DNA from: Helochares maculicollis | Taxonomy: Eukaryota > Arthropoda > Insecta > Coleoptera > Hydrophilidae | Direction of reading: 5' to 3' | DNA: 46,791 nt | Assembly (NCBI GenBank): GCA_033557835.1 | Contig: JAWQRO010000243.1 | Coordinates: 1-46,791 of the forward strand | Shown: piece after piece, positions 37,978 to 46,791 of the stretch | Position numbering within the stretch: position 1 is the stretch's first letter | Layout of the letters: each line of letters opens with the position of its first letter | Notes under the pieces: model-generated | Database searches by the model: none | Seen by the model: only the letters and a program-made list of their open reading frames with translations | What the model was told of the DNA's origin: nothing | Program-made: the position numbers and the translations under genes

Positions 37978-40900
37978 GTAAGTTTCTGAAATGCGGTCCG
38001 CAGTTTTGTGGAGCGAAAAGATCGTTAGTAGCGCGAAGGATGTTCTTAATCCAAATAACTAGAAACTGTTAAATTTTGCTACAGACGGTGGTGAACCGGT
38101 TTGTATACCTTTTATCTTTACGAAGATATTTAATTTATAAACACCGTCCAATCCATTACTATGTAATGTACAACGTTATCGTCAAGAGCGAGCAACCCGG
38201 CCATTTATTATACTTGATGTTCAAAATCCTAGATTGCCGCCGCGGAGGACCATTTAAAGGTGAAATTCTTGTCTCGTTTCACGTATCAGCCACCGATAAC
38301 TAAAGATTTTCCGCTACTTTCCTGTTTTAATTCCGAAACAATAATGGATTTAAGGATTTTTTGTACTTTAGAGCTCGTCAGCGTTTGCGGCGATGCGTTA
38401 TTTTTTAATGGATGATAAATTTTGGTCACCGCAAAAGCATTTAGTTTGGGGCTATAAATTTCGACAAACAGTTGTCACAAAATAATTTATTATTGATTTA
38501 AATCGTACTGTTTTTTACCTGTTTTTAATAATCAGTTTAATGCCCCCTTAAACACCGCGTAATTTAATTCAAAAGCCTGTTGTACTACCGATTTGTATTA
38601 ATAAGCGTCTGTTGTTCCTGAACGGGGATAAAATATACCGGTATAAAAATTTAATTAAATTTCAAAATTTTAGTATTCTGAACGATCGACCATCAGACGA
38701 CTGATAAATTTATATATTGAGCACTTAAAAAACTAAAATTATACAAGGACAATGTAGCCGATGACCAAAAATGGTTGTAGATTTTATCGATCATATTTAT
38801 GTGACAGTCAGATTGTCGACGGTTTTATAACGCACAGGATAGAAAAACAAAGCGGATATACATTGTTGAAATGTACATCTAATTCGAAGGCAGACTGTCG
38901 AATGTTTATTTTGATTTATAGTGGAATCAAAGTGTAAGAAATAAATAGCAATTATTAATAAGAGCTGCTAATTTTAACTGAAGACGCACAGCTCGGTTGC
39001 GTTTCAGAGATGGACAATAAGAGTTGTGGGCGCAAATGTTTCATTTGGTTTATTATAATTATTAAAGTAAACTGTATGTGACCATAGTAAACTTATGTAT
39101 AGAATCTATTTATTATGTTTCGATTATTTACAACAAATTCCAAACCGGATTAACTTGTGTGTAACATTGGAAACAACAATGGCTCTACAAAATTATCTTT
39201 AAATATCTTTGTTTAAAAATACCAAATGTTAAGCGCGGTAAATATAGAATGAAATTGGAAATGATAAAAAGCACTTACTTAAAGAATTAGTTTCCTTTAC
39301 CTAAAACTGAGCTATCATTATATTATATTTATAGATTCTAAAATTTTATGTTTATTACTTCAAAGTCTAATTATGTGAACGGACGGTCACTTATACATGT
39401 TCCAGCTTTATAAAATTGGATTTTCTAAGAAATATTGGCCGATTCTAAATACACCTCTAAATAACATGCAAATATGTATGCAAAATAAGTTGCTGCCTAG
39501 CGAATACCTTTAATCCTATTCAATTGTCAACAGGTTGAAAATTCATTGACTGTGTAATCGCATTAAGAGGTATATAGATCAAAATTAAAGGAAACTGCCC
39601 TCACGAGTTTGCATAAAGGGAGGATTATATGGTTTTAATGAGTTTGTTAAGTGTATTCACTTACAGTTGAAAGATTTTAAATAGGGTGTAATTTACGTTA
39701 ATTACATTTACTATAGAGAATAACACGTGGATGAATTATGTCGAGTGGGTGAAAAATGTTGAAATAGATATTTTTCTTCTATAATATTTATTTTTGTTGG
39801 AAGGCGGATCGTTTGCAAACGGCGATAAAAGGTCACCGACTCTCTCAATATTTAGTTTTAGTTCGCCAAATATAATCAGTTAGTTATTTGATAACGTCTT
39901 ATGGAACTTCTCAATTTTTAATCTTCATATCCGTTGGGAATAATAGATTTTATTGATTTGTCGTTGAACTCTGCAAATACATACGATATTACAGATTTGC
40001 TACACAAACATTATATTACAAAGCTTTATTTGAAGTAGGTTATGCAAGTATGACGTTAAATATTAGTTACTACCACTTGCGTTGTTTTCAACTGTTTATT
40101 AAAAATAATTTCATAAAAGCATCATATTTTCCGTTTTATCTTGCATTAGTAAAATGATTCTAACATTTTTATGGCGCATCTCCGTGGTGGGACAGGAAAA
40201 ACAGATCGTTATCACAATGTTGACACAAATAAACAACTTTAAATATGTTGGATAAGATTTTAAAAAGCGGCTGTAACTATTGAACCAGGTATCTGCACCT
40301 ATTGAACCAGGTATCTCCATGATTTTTTGCTAGCTCATAGTCGCATAAACTTACTTAAAATATAAATACATGCAATAAACTTACTCCTTTGGAATTATTA
40401 GCTATTGCTTCAGTTTTTGCTGTAGACATAACCTATTCCTTTATTTATTGCGTTAAGCTAGGTCGAGACCTGCTGCTTTGTTTATTTACTTACGTAGTCA
40501 TAAATACAAAGTGTAAATCTCTTGTACTATTATTTTTAGAAATGGCAAGCCATCTAATGATTTGCGTTTAAAAATAAGTTACGTAATGCAATTATAATGA
40601 TAATCAAAATAATACATAGAAAATTGTTTGGTGTAATTTCTTTGGTTCAATGGTAATTGTATTATTAGTAATTAACCGCAAATTATTTGGATTTACTTAT
40701 TTGTTGTCAATGTGAACACGTGTTTAAAAAACACGAATAGCTTTTGAAAACTGTTACTAGGACTGCTAAAATGTATGTTGGAACTCATTATATTTTTTTC
40801 ATACGGATATCGACACCTCTGTATTTATGCTATAATAAACTAAATCTGATAGCTTCAATAGGTTCAATTCATACTTATCACCTTTAGATTGTTTAGAATG

Positions 40901-41161
40901 TGCACTACTTAAATTTGCTTGCGATATTTAAATTTCGGTCTAAATACACCAGCGCACGCTATTATTTATTCGCCCATTAAAAGACTAAAAAATAGATGAC
41001 GGCCGTGCTGCAGTTGTAAAACCCAAGTCGCAAGTCTGAAATTTTAAGGAGAAACTCAAGGTGAATGTCGATTTACTATATGCTTCGTGATAATTAAAAA
41101 TTGTCTAATTTTGTTCAAGTAAACTAGTTCAACTCTTGGTAATCACTATTTCTAATTACAG
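37978..41161 (+). other. hh: hh intron 2 (3.2 kb, phase 1)
   Basis: GTAAGT donor and ATTTCTAATTACAG acceptor. AT-rich, with no gene inside. One 22-bp-period tandem duplication is present at 40277-40316. The in-frame continuation past the exon 2 donor (open to 38072) is simple read-through into intron sequence and is not an alternative C-terminus I would support. Confidence 0.95.
40277..40316 (+). repeat. Two-copy 22-bp-period tandem repeat
   Basis: The 18-nt word CTATTGAACCAGGTATCT occurs at 40277-40294 and 40299-40316, perfectly conserved, with a 4-nt spacer (period 22). It is a local duplication in intron 2. Confidence 0.95.
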
Positions 41162-41844
41162 AATCATCCCAAGCAGCCAAATACGGAGGTTGTTTCTCCG
41201 CAAACAGCACCGTACAAATATCAACAGGTGAACGCCGGAAACTTTCCGATCTGAAGATTGGAGAGAAAATACTTTCGTTGGATCCCACAACGAAGAAGTT
41301 CGTTTACAGCGAGGTGATCATGTTCCTCGACTGGGATCCATTACAACGCCGTGAATTCTTGAAATTCAATTTGGCTTCTGGAAGGACATTAACAGTTACA
41401 CCATCGCATTTGATCCTAACAAATAGTGCTAACTTCACAAGTGCCGTATATGCTATTAAACTCCAGGTTGGGAGTAAACTTTTAGTTCGTGATAACCAAA
41501 ACAATTTAGTTGAAGATGTAATTGTGAAAGTGACCCCTATTTTGGACATGGGTGTTATCGCTCCTCTTACTTCGGTCGGAACTGTGGTCGTTGATGACGT
41601 AGCGGCGTCTTGTTACGCCGTCATCGACAGCCAATCCATGGCTCATTTGGCTTTTGTTCCAGTGAGAGTTTATAATAACTTGAAGGACGGTCTGAGCAGG
41701 ATATGGGATTTGGTACAAAAACCATTGTCCGGATGGCATGAACACTCTAAATCTTACAGCTCGCCTGCTGTTGGTGTGCATTGGTACGCGAAAATGTTGT
41801 ATTCAGTAGCTGAACACGTCATGTCTTCCCACTTATACAAGTAA
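41162..41844 (+). CDS. hh: hedgehog exon 3: end of Hh-N and Hog/Hint autoprocessing domain
   Basis: Codes residues 184 (split codon G|AA) to 410, stop TAA 41842-41844. The cleavage site is G193|C194 in KYGGCF. Autoprocessing by C194 releases Hh-N (C20-G193, 174 residues) with cholesterol on its C-terminus. Hint catalytic residues are all present: C194, D240 in MFLDW (general base for the sterol), T263 and H266 in TPSH, and C334 in ASCYAVI. The Hog portion is 217 residues, about the length of the Drosophila one. The APLTSVGTVVVDDV and AHLAFVPVR blocks are conserved. The C-terminus SSHLYK lacks the long extension of vertebrate Shh. No frameshift or missing residue is seen, so the gene should be functional. 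Confidence 0.98.
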
Positions 41845-42504
41845 AACCAGCTAAACCCCTAAAATTGATCTAAAATTAGACTGAATTTATATTTAAGAGG
41901 GTGGCCACTTTAAAGTTTTTGAACTACATTCCATGTACATAGAAATTTGTCTCCTCTTGTAAAAAATATTTAATCGGAGATCAAATATTAATTTAAAAAT
42001 AATAGTAGTTCTGATTGCATGTAAAATTTTGTTGTCTATTACGCTATTATTTTAAACCAATGGTAGGATTTTTAATTTATGGTAACATTTCGCTGGCGAA
42101 AACTACCAAAAGTTGCGATTTTTTTCCTCATTATCGTCACGTGCAAGCTAAACTATTATTAAATATCCGTGTGTACTATATTGTTTTTAATTTTATAGCG
42201 TAAAAGATTAGATTACAGCAGAACCAATTAAAAGGGAGGTCACCTTTTGTAAAGACAAAAGATAGTACTACTTTATAATGGGCCAGTGATTTTAGTAATA
42301 TAATATATTTTGGTAATATAATTATACCTTAAATGTTCCTTAATTCCTGCCATGACAAAGTATATGAGTAATAGATTATGATTCACTTTCAGTACTTAAT
42401 ACGTTTTTCAAAGGCATAGTTTATATTTTGTATTATATTTTAAATTAGTCAGTGAGATATTTAAGTGTGCGCATCACTAAAATAACTGCTTAGTGATTTA
42501 TATA

Positions 42505-42510
42505 AATAAA
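42505..42510 (+). promoter_or_regulatory. Candidate proximal polyadenylation signal AATAAA
   Basis: Canonical hexamer about 660 nt after the hh stop, followed by GTACTTATTGTATCT. It could give a shorter alternative 3' UTR. Confidence 0.4.
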
Positions 42511-42652
42511 CAGAATGCATTGTACTTATTGTATCTAATTATGTATTTTATTGTATATAACACAAGGATTGTACATTGTCTTACGTGAAGTTTGTAAATT
42601 ATTATTTATGTAATATAATCTATTATTTATCGTGATAAATTTATATTTAAAC

Positions 42653-42658
42653 AATAAA
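42653..42658 (+). promoter_or_regulatory. Candidate distal polyadenylation signal AATAAA
   Basis: Canonical hexamer followed within 15-30 nt by a T/GT-rich stretch, the usual arrangement of a cleavage site. I consider it the better of the two hexamers for the hh transcript end. Confidence 0.5.
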
Positions 42659-42679
42659 ATATTTTCTTAAGATTTTTGT

Positions 42680-44107
42680 TTATTTGACTGAAAGTTCTGG
42701 ATAGTGCGGCAGGTAACCTTGCTTGCTGGGGAATTTGCAGATTTCCTGATTTTTTTGCTTGCTTAAAAATACGAAAATAAATTGAATTTTAATGATTGAC
42801 CGCACTGTTGCAAAAGGGGTTTGAGGCGGCAAATAAAAGTGTCGCGACCGAAGAAATTATTTTAATTGAATAGCCTTGTATTTTATGTTCAGGCTGGAGC
42901 GAAATGTAAATTATCGTATAAAAGCTGTATACGTTTGAGTACTGTTGGTTGTCTATGTTTGAGAGTGGTCCTGTAAGTTTCAAACTAAGTTTTAGTACTG
43001 TTACACAACTATGAAAATGGTATGTACATGATGTAATTTAAAGAAATTAATAAAAAAGATTGTTTACCTCATTTTTCGTTATTAGTTCCTTTTAGAAGAC
43101 GAAAATTATTTTCTAATAATTGATTTGTCCTCCTCAATGGAATAATATAGAAATTGGCATCTCATTTTACTTATAGTTTGATATTTAATTCATCTAACCT
43201 TTCTCCAATTAATAGAAAACGTAAACATTAATTTCTTTGCAAATAGCATAAAATTAACTTATTAATGAAAGTAAGCATAAGCAAACACTTTAATACAATT
43301 ATAGCGTTACGTACATTCAGATAAATGATGGAACACTAGTGCTCCAAGATGTTTTTTCTTAATATTTATTTATGTATTTTGATATTCAAACATAATGTAC
43401 GTCAAAATGCATAAACATGCTGCTGAGATAATTGACAACTATTAATTATAAAGGTTATACCATAAAAAGCCATCATGTTACTGCAATAGAGTGAATAGCA
43501 ATTACCTGTTTCCGCAACATTAGAATATATGTTGCGACCTCAATATCTCAGCATTGACTCCCTATAGTCAAATCTTCTAGCTGTTGCTTTTGTGCTCCGG
43601 TCCGGAGATTTGTTGATAGTTGTGACGAAACAAATTTAATTATTTAAAAAACAATTGCATACACTTAGTTTATACTACTTAATTTTCAGTCAAATTCCTT
43701 CGTCTTCCCCAGCTGACATATCAATGTTGTAATAATTACAATCCTTTTAAGCTGCAATTTAGATTTACACGATACCAGTTAAGGAAATTGAATGATATGT
43801 TTATAAAATGTTCATTGCTATCATTTTTACAAGCCACTGTTCCAGCTCTTTAAATTCTTTCAATAGAATTGCGCATTTACTGTATTCTTTTATAATGTTA
43901 TATTGCTATACAGGGTATTGCAGAATTAATTTCCAATACTTAACCCACATGTTAAAAACGCCAATGTGACCACGACTTGTTCTTTTCTAAGTATAAATAA
44001 AAATGTTGAAAATTTGGCTAATTTGGGAGTACTGGCATAATTGAAATGATGCTGTTAGACCACGCTGAGTTAACGAATATTATGCTGTCTCAACGGCATC
44101 GTTATTG
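42680..44107. other. Downstream intergenic DNA, no gene seen
   Basis: AT-rich, without supportable frames or recognised repeats. An ACAGGGTATT word at about 43911 resembles the ends of short DNA transposons but has no visible partner. Confidence 0.4.
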
Positions 44108-44625
44108 CTATAAAAATAACGGCATCACAATCAAACACGTCGTTATATCCTTCAAAACCTCGAGATTAAATTTTTCCATCAACGCAAAACTGTCCTTATT
44201 AAAGAAAAACAGAAAAAGAACATAAACAACCATTGAAGTCAAATTGTATAGCTTCGCGTTTTTTCGAATCATTTAAAACAGAACGTGATCTCGAAAAAAG
44301 ATCGCTTTATATTACTATCTTCCGCCGCAAGAAAGGCGATTACATCATACAACGCAAACTAACGTCACCTTAATCTCTATAAAAATACCGGCATCACAAT
44401 CAAAACAAAGCGTTAGATCCATCATAATCACGAGATAAAATTATTTCATGAACACAAAACCTTCCTAATAACATAAAGACAGAACAAAGAACATATACAA
44501 CCATTTAAGTAACATTTTATACGAGCGCTTTGTTTTTGAACTCGAGATTGAACGCGACCTCGAAAGAATATCGCTTTATATAACCGCTGCAAGAAGGGTG
44601 GTTACATCATACATCGCAAACTAAA
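44108..44625 (+). repeat. Direct duplication of a ~250-bp unit (period 269)
   Basis: Copy A (44108-44362) and copy B (44377-44625) run in the same orientation with about a 14-bp spacer. Shared landmarks in order include CTATAAAAATA, CGGCATCACAATCAAA, AAGAACATA, CAACCATT, CTCGAAA, TCGCTTTATAT, CGCAAGAA versus CTGCAAGAA, and TTACATCATACA followed by CGCAAACTAA. The copies differ by many substitutions and small indels, so the duplication is old. Neither copy codes for protein. It could be two monomers of a satellite or of a dispersed repeat. Confidence 0.85.
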
Positions 44626-46187
44626 CAATAACTTACTTGCCCACACTCTTTTTCCTTAAAATTCGATGGCAACTTAAATAATCAATTTCTATCACAATTA
44701 ATAGTACAAATTCATGTTATTGCGACGACAGACTGGTCCAACAATCTTCTTCTACCAATAGCACATGCACCAAGTCTCTTGCGTCTGTGTTTGTAAATTT
44801 ATTGCGCTTTACGTTTTTTGATGAACATCCGCTTTCAGTTTTATCACCTTGTTAACAATAGAATGATGGCTTTTCTTGTTTCGTGCTTAGTAAGTTCAGA
44901 TAATTTGCATATTAGTAAATATGCCTTTCTATGAATAAGGGATAAAGAAAAGTTTAGCTAGCTTACGTAATAGTAAATAATGTATTAAAAACAAATTGAA
45001 ATGATCGCAATCCGACCAAACATGGGGCGCTTGTTTTTCCCCTCCGGTTAAAATCTATTGTGCTGCTAACTTTTTTCGCTTGTCTTTATTTATTTTCAAC
45101 GAGGGCTTTTTATTATTATTTCGTCAGTTTTATATATACCGATAAAATTCGTCTGTGTTCGACCGACGACGTCATAGGGAATTCCAGCAGTGGTACTTAA
45201 CATGTACAGGTAATTAATATCTCGGTTACTAATTATGCCCCAAAATGCAAACAAAAACCTATCGCTTATTATTTCTTATATCTACCACCCCTTTCGGTTT
45301 TCTAACTTAATTTTGAAACAGGCTGTATATAATACTTACAGACGTTTATGTACCCCTTCAACTCTTTATTAAATACATTTTCTTAGTGTGTTGAAGACCG
45401 CATGCCTACTTATAGGTCTCTCTGCTAAAACATTACTGGCTCGCGTGTCCATTGGTGGACACGCGACCTATTTCATTTGAAGGCCGGTTGTACATCTGTG
45501 GGCATATTTCAATGTACTATAGTCGATTCGCCGGTTTCTCGAGGAAGTACCGTATATTAGCGAACTTAATTAGTTTGACATAGAACTCATTTTTAAAAAC
45601 AGTTGATTCAAATTGCTACTTTGTAGTTTTGTCAAATTGAATTGATTGTTACATGTTTATGAGAATATGCCGATCCATTGGAAATGGATATACCTTTGAA
45701 GTAAAGTTTTGTTTTTTCTGGCCCTCAACTTCTTTCAAGATGTGTACCGTACACATTGAGAGAGTTGGAATTGATTGTGATGAATCTGAAATTGTCATTG
45801 CTTGTACAAAAAGACCTTTCATGTTTTTCCATTTCAATACTACTATTTCTTCTTCAACATGTCGTTATATTATTACTTCTCTTTTTAGCCTTTCTAAGAT
45901 CATTTCTTAAGGAATATATTTTTTTATTGGACGTAAAGTTCCAAACAAGTGCGTGTTTCTGTTTATCAGTATCGTTGCTAATGGTTCTCTAGCGTTCTAA
46001 TTATCTCTGTCGAGAGTACTTTCAGACTTTAAGAGACGATTGATCATCAATTCCATGCCAACAGAAACACCATCTCCCTTTTAATTTTATTGTATATACT
46101 TTGTATATTCATGTGTATCCTCCAGTGGCACTAACTTTAAATAATTATATCTATACCATGTGTCTAAAATATATTGTTTGTAGTATA
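44626..46187. other. Intergenic DNA with hairpin and palindrome, no gene supported
   Basis: Contains the hairpin at 45441-45466 and a 17-nt palindrome at 45740-45756. Overlapping frames of 62-85 codons on both strands (45649-45992) have no domain I recognise, and their overlap argues against all of them being real. Confidence 0.4.
45441..45466. repeat. Perfect inverted repeat: 11-bp stem, 4-nt loop
   Basis: Left arm TCGCGTGTCCA (45441-45451), loop TTGG, right arm TGGACACGCGA (45456-45466). The stem is perfectly paired and GC-rich in AT-rich surroundings. It could be a DNA-transposon or Helitron-like terminal structure or a protein-binding palindrome. No CTRR terminus is visible directly beside it, so the Helitron idea is not supported. 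Confidence 0.9.
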
Positions 46188-46791
46188 CGAGGTGTGTTCA
46201 AAAAGTATCGCGAATTTTGTGTTGTTTCAAAAATTATTTATTTATTCATGAATGTCTATTTTGTCCCCTTCAAAGTAATCCCCATGAGAGATTATACACT
46301 TGTGCCAACGTTTTTTCCAATCTTCAAAGCACTTAAGAAAAATCATTTTCCTTTATCTTGTTCAACTTCTCCTTCGATGCCATCTTTATTTCGTCAATAT
46401 TAGCGCAGCGTCGTCCTTTCATGGGCCTCTTTAGTTTCGGGAACAACAAAAAGTCACAGGGGGCCAGATCTGGGGAATATGGTGGCTGCGGCATCATTAG
46501 TGTGTGGTTTTTGTCCAAAAAGTGGCGCACAAGCAACGATGTGTGAGCAGGGGCGTTATCGTGGTGCAAAAGCCAATTTTTGTTCTTCCACAAATCCGGG
46601 CGTTTCTGGCAGATTGCTTCACGCGAATTGCGCATAACTTGCAGGTAATATTCCTTATTGACCGTTCAACCTTGTGGCAAGAACTCACCATGCACCACGC
46701 CCCTGCAATCGAAGAAAACGGTAAGCAAAACTTTCACAGTCGACCGAACTTGGCGCGCTTTTTTCGGTCTTGGTTCGTGCGGCAGCTTCCA
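46188..46791 (-). mobile_element. Young mariner element, 3' part, cut by window edge
   Basis: The terminal inverted repeat CGAGGTGTGTTCAAAAAGTA starts at 46188 directly after a TA (46186-46187), the mariner target dinucleotide. Transposase reads on the - strand from the window edge (WKLPHEPRPKKARQV, DCRGVVHGEFLPQG) to a stop at 46333-46335. It includes HHDNAPAH with the second catalytic aspartate (46558-46560) and YSPDLAPCDFLLFPKLK with the third (46453-46455). Exactly 34 residues separate the two aspartates, i.e. DD34D mariner. One in-frame TGA (46666-46668, replacing what is probably an arginine codon) interrupts the visible frame. The rest is open, so this copy is far younger than the intronic relics. 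The other end and first aspartate lie outside the window. Confidence 0.92.

Larger units (their letters stand above)
41845..42675 (+). other. hh: hh 3' untranslated region
   Basis: AT-rich sequence after the stop with several ATTTA words and no coding potential; the 62-codon frame at 42015-42203 is chance. The end is inferred from the second AATAAA and the T/GT-rich tract after it (ATTTTTGTTTATTTG, about 42671-42685). An earlier end near 42530 is possible from the first signal. Confidence 0.6.

Noticed and set aside
37978..38072. Read-through of exon 2 giving an alternative short Hedgehog C-terminus (KSGKFLKCGPQFC...)
   Set aside because: The donor GTAAGT is canonical and the read-through would lose the Hog domain and cleavage site. 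It is an ordinary retained-intron artefact without evidence.
41304..41781. Two overlapping frames on the - strand opposite hh exon 3 (41304-41549 and 41506-41781)
   Set aside because: They are antisense shadows of a strongly conserved coding exon, with no domain and no splice context.
45441..45466. Helitron 3' end based on the hairpin
   Set aside because: No CTRR terminus is found at the required distance on either strand.
45649..46075. Frames and a fragment (VESTFRL, ETIDHQFHANR) faintly like a hAT transposase dimerisation region
   Set aside because: The similarity is a few residues only and needs frame changes; too weak to call a hAT relic.
1..46791. CRISPR arrays, rRNA and tRNA genes, bacterial or viral systems
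   Set aside because: I scanned for regularly spaced repeats, tRNA-like cloverleaf signatures and conserved rRNA words and saw none. The gene architecture is plainly that of an animal chromosome.

Overview
The window is AT-rich animal DNA, almost certainly insect. It carries one complete protein-coding gene, a hedgehog (hh) orthologue on the + strand, spread over about 38 kb in three coding exons. Supporting the insect assignment are the AT-rich, relic-filled introns, several mariner lineages typical of insects, and an Hh protein of insect-like length. The signalling domain is close to the vertebrate/ancestral form and lacks the divergent residues I recall from Drosophila, so higher Diptera are unlikely. 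I cannot name the order or species from this sequence.

Layout. 1-920: two abutting old mobile-element relics on the - strand, a non-LTR retrotransposon C-terminus and a Tc1/mariner-type transposase. 1640-2390: a decayed irritans-like mariner on +. 3960-4210: a GC-richer stretch that is probably the hh promoter and 5' leader. 4211-4498: hh exon 1. 4499-37715: a 33.2 kb intron 1 with no second gene. It holds at least four mariner relics, all in the sense orientation (10.44-10.85, 10.86-11.17, 11.89-12.68 and 18.51-18.88 kb), simple repeats, a patch of recurrent GCGAAG words and a few GC-richer islands. 37716-37977: exon 2. 37978-41161: intron 2 (3.2 kb). 41162-41844: exon 3 and stop. 41845 to about 42675: 3' UTR with two AATAAA signals. 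42.7-46.2 kb: downstream intergenic DNA with a duplicated ~250 bp unit and a perfect 11-bp-stem hairpin. 46188-46791: the end of a much younger mariner on the - strand, with a recognisable terminal repeat, cut by the window edge.

The three exons join in frame (intron phases 0 and 1, canonical GT-AG) into a 410-residue preprotein. It has a 19-residue signal peptide, a 174-residue Hh-N signal (C20-G193) starting with the palmitoylated CGPGRG motif, and a 217-residue autoprocessing Hog/Hint domain (C194-K410) with all the expected catalytic residues. The unusual material is structural and repetitive; I found no unknown multi-gene system. The best leads are the long intron as a regulatory landscape, the GCGAAG repeat patch, the 44.1-44.6 kb duplication and the 45.44 kb hairpin.
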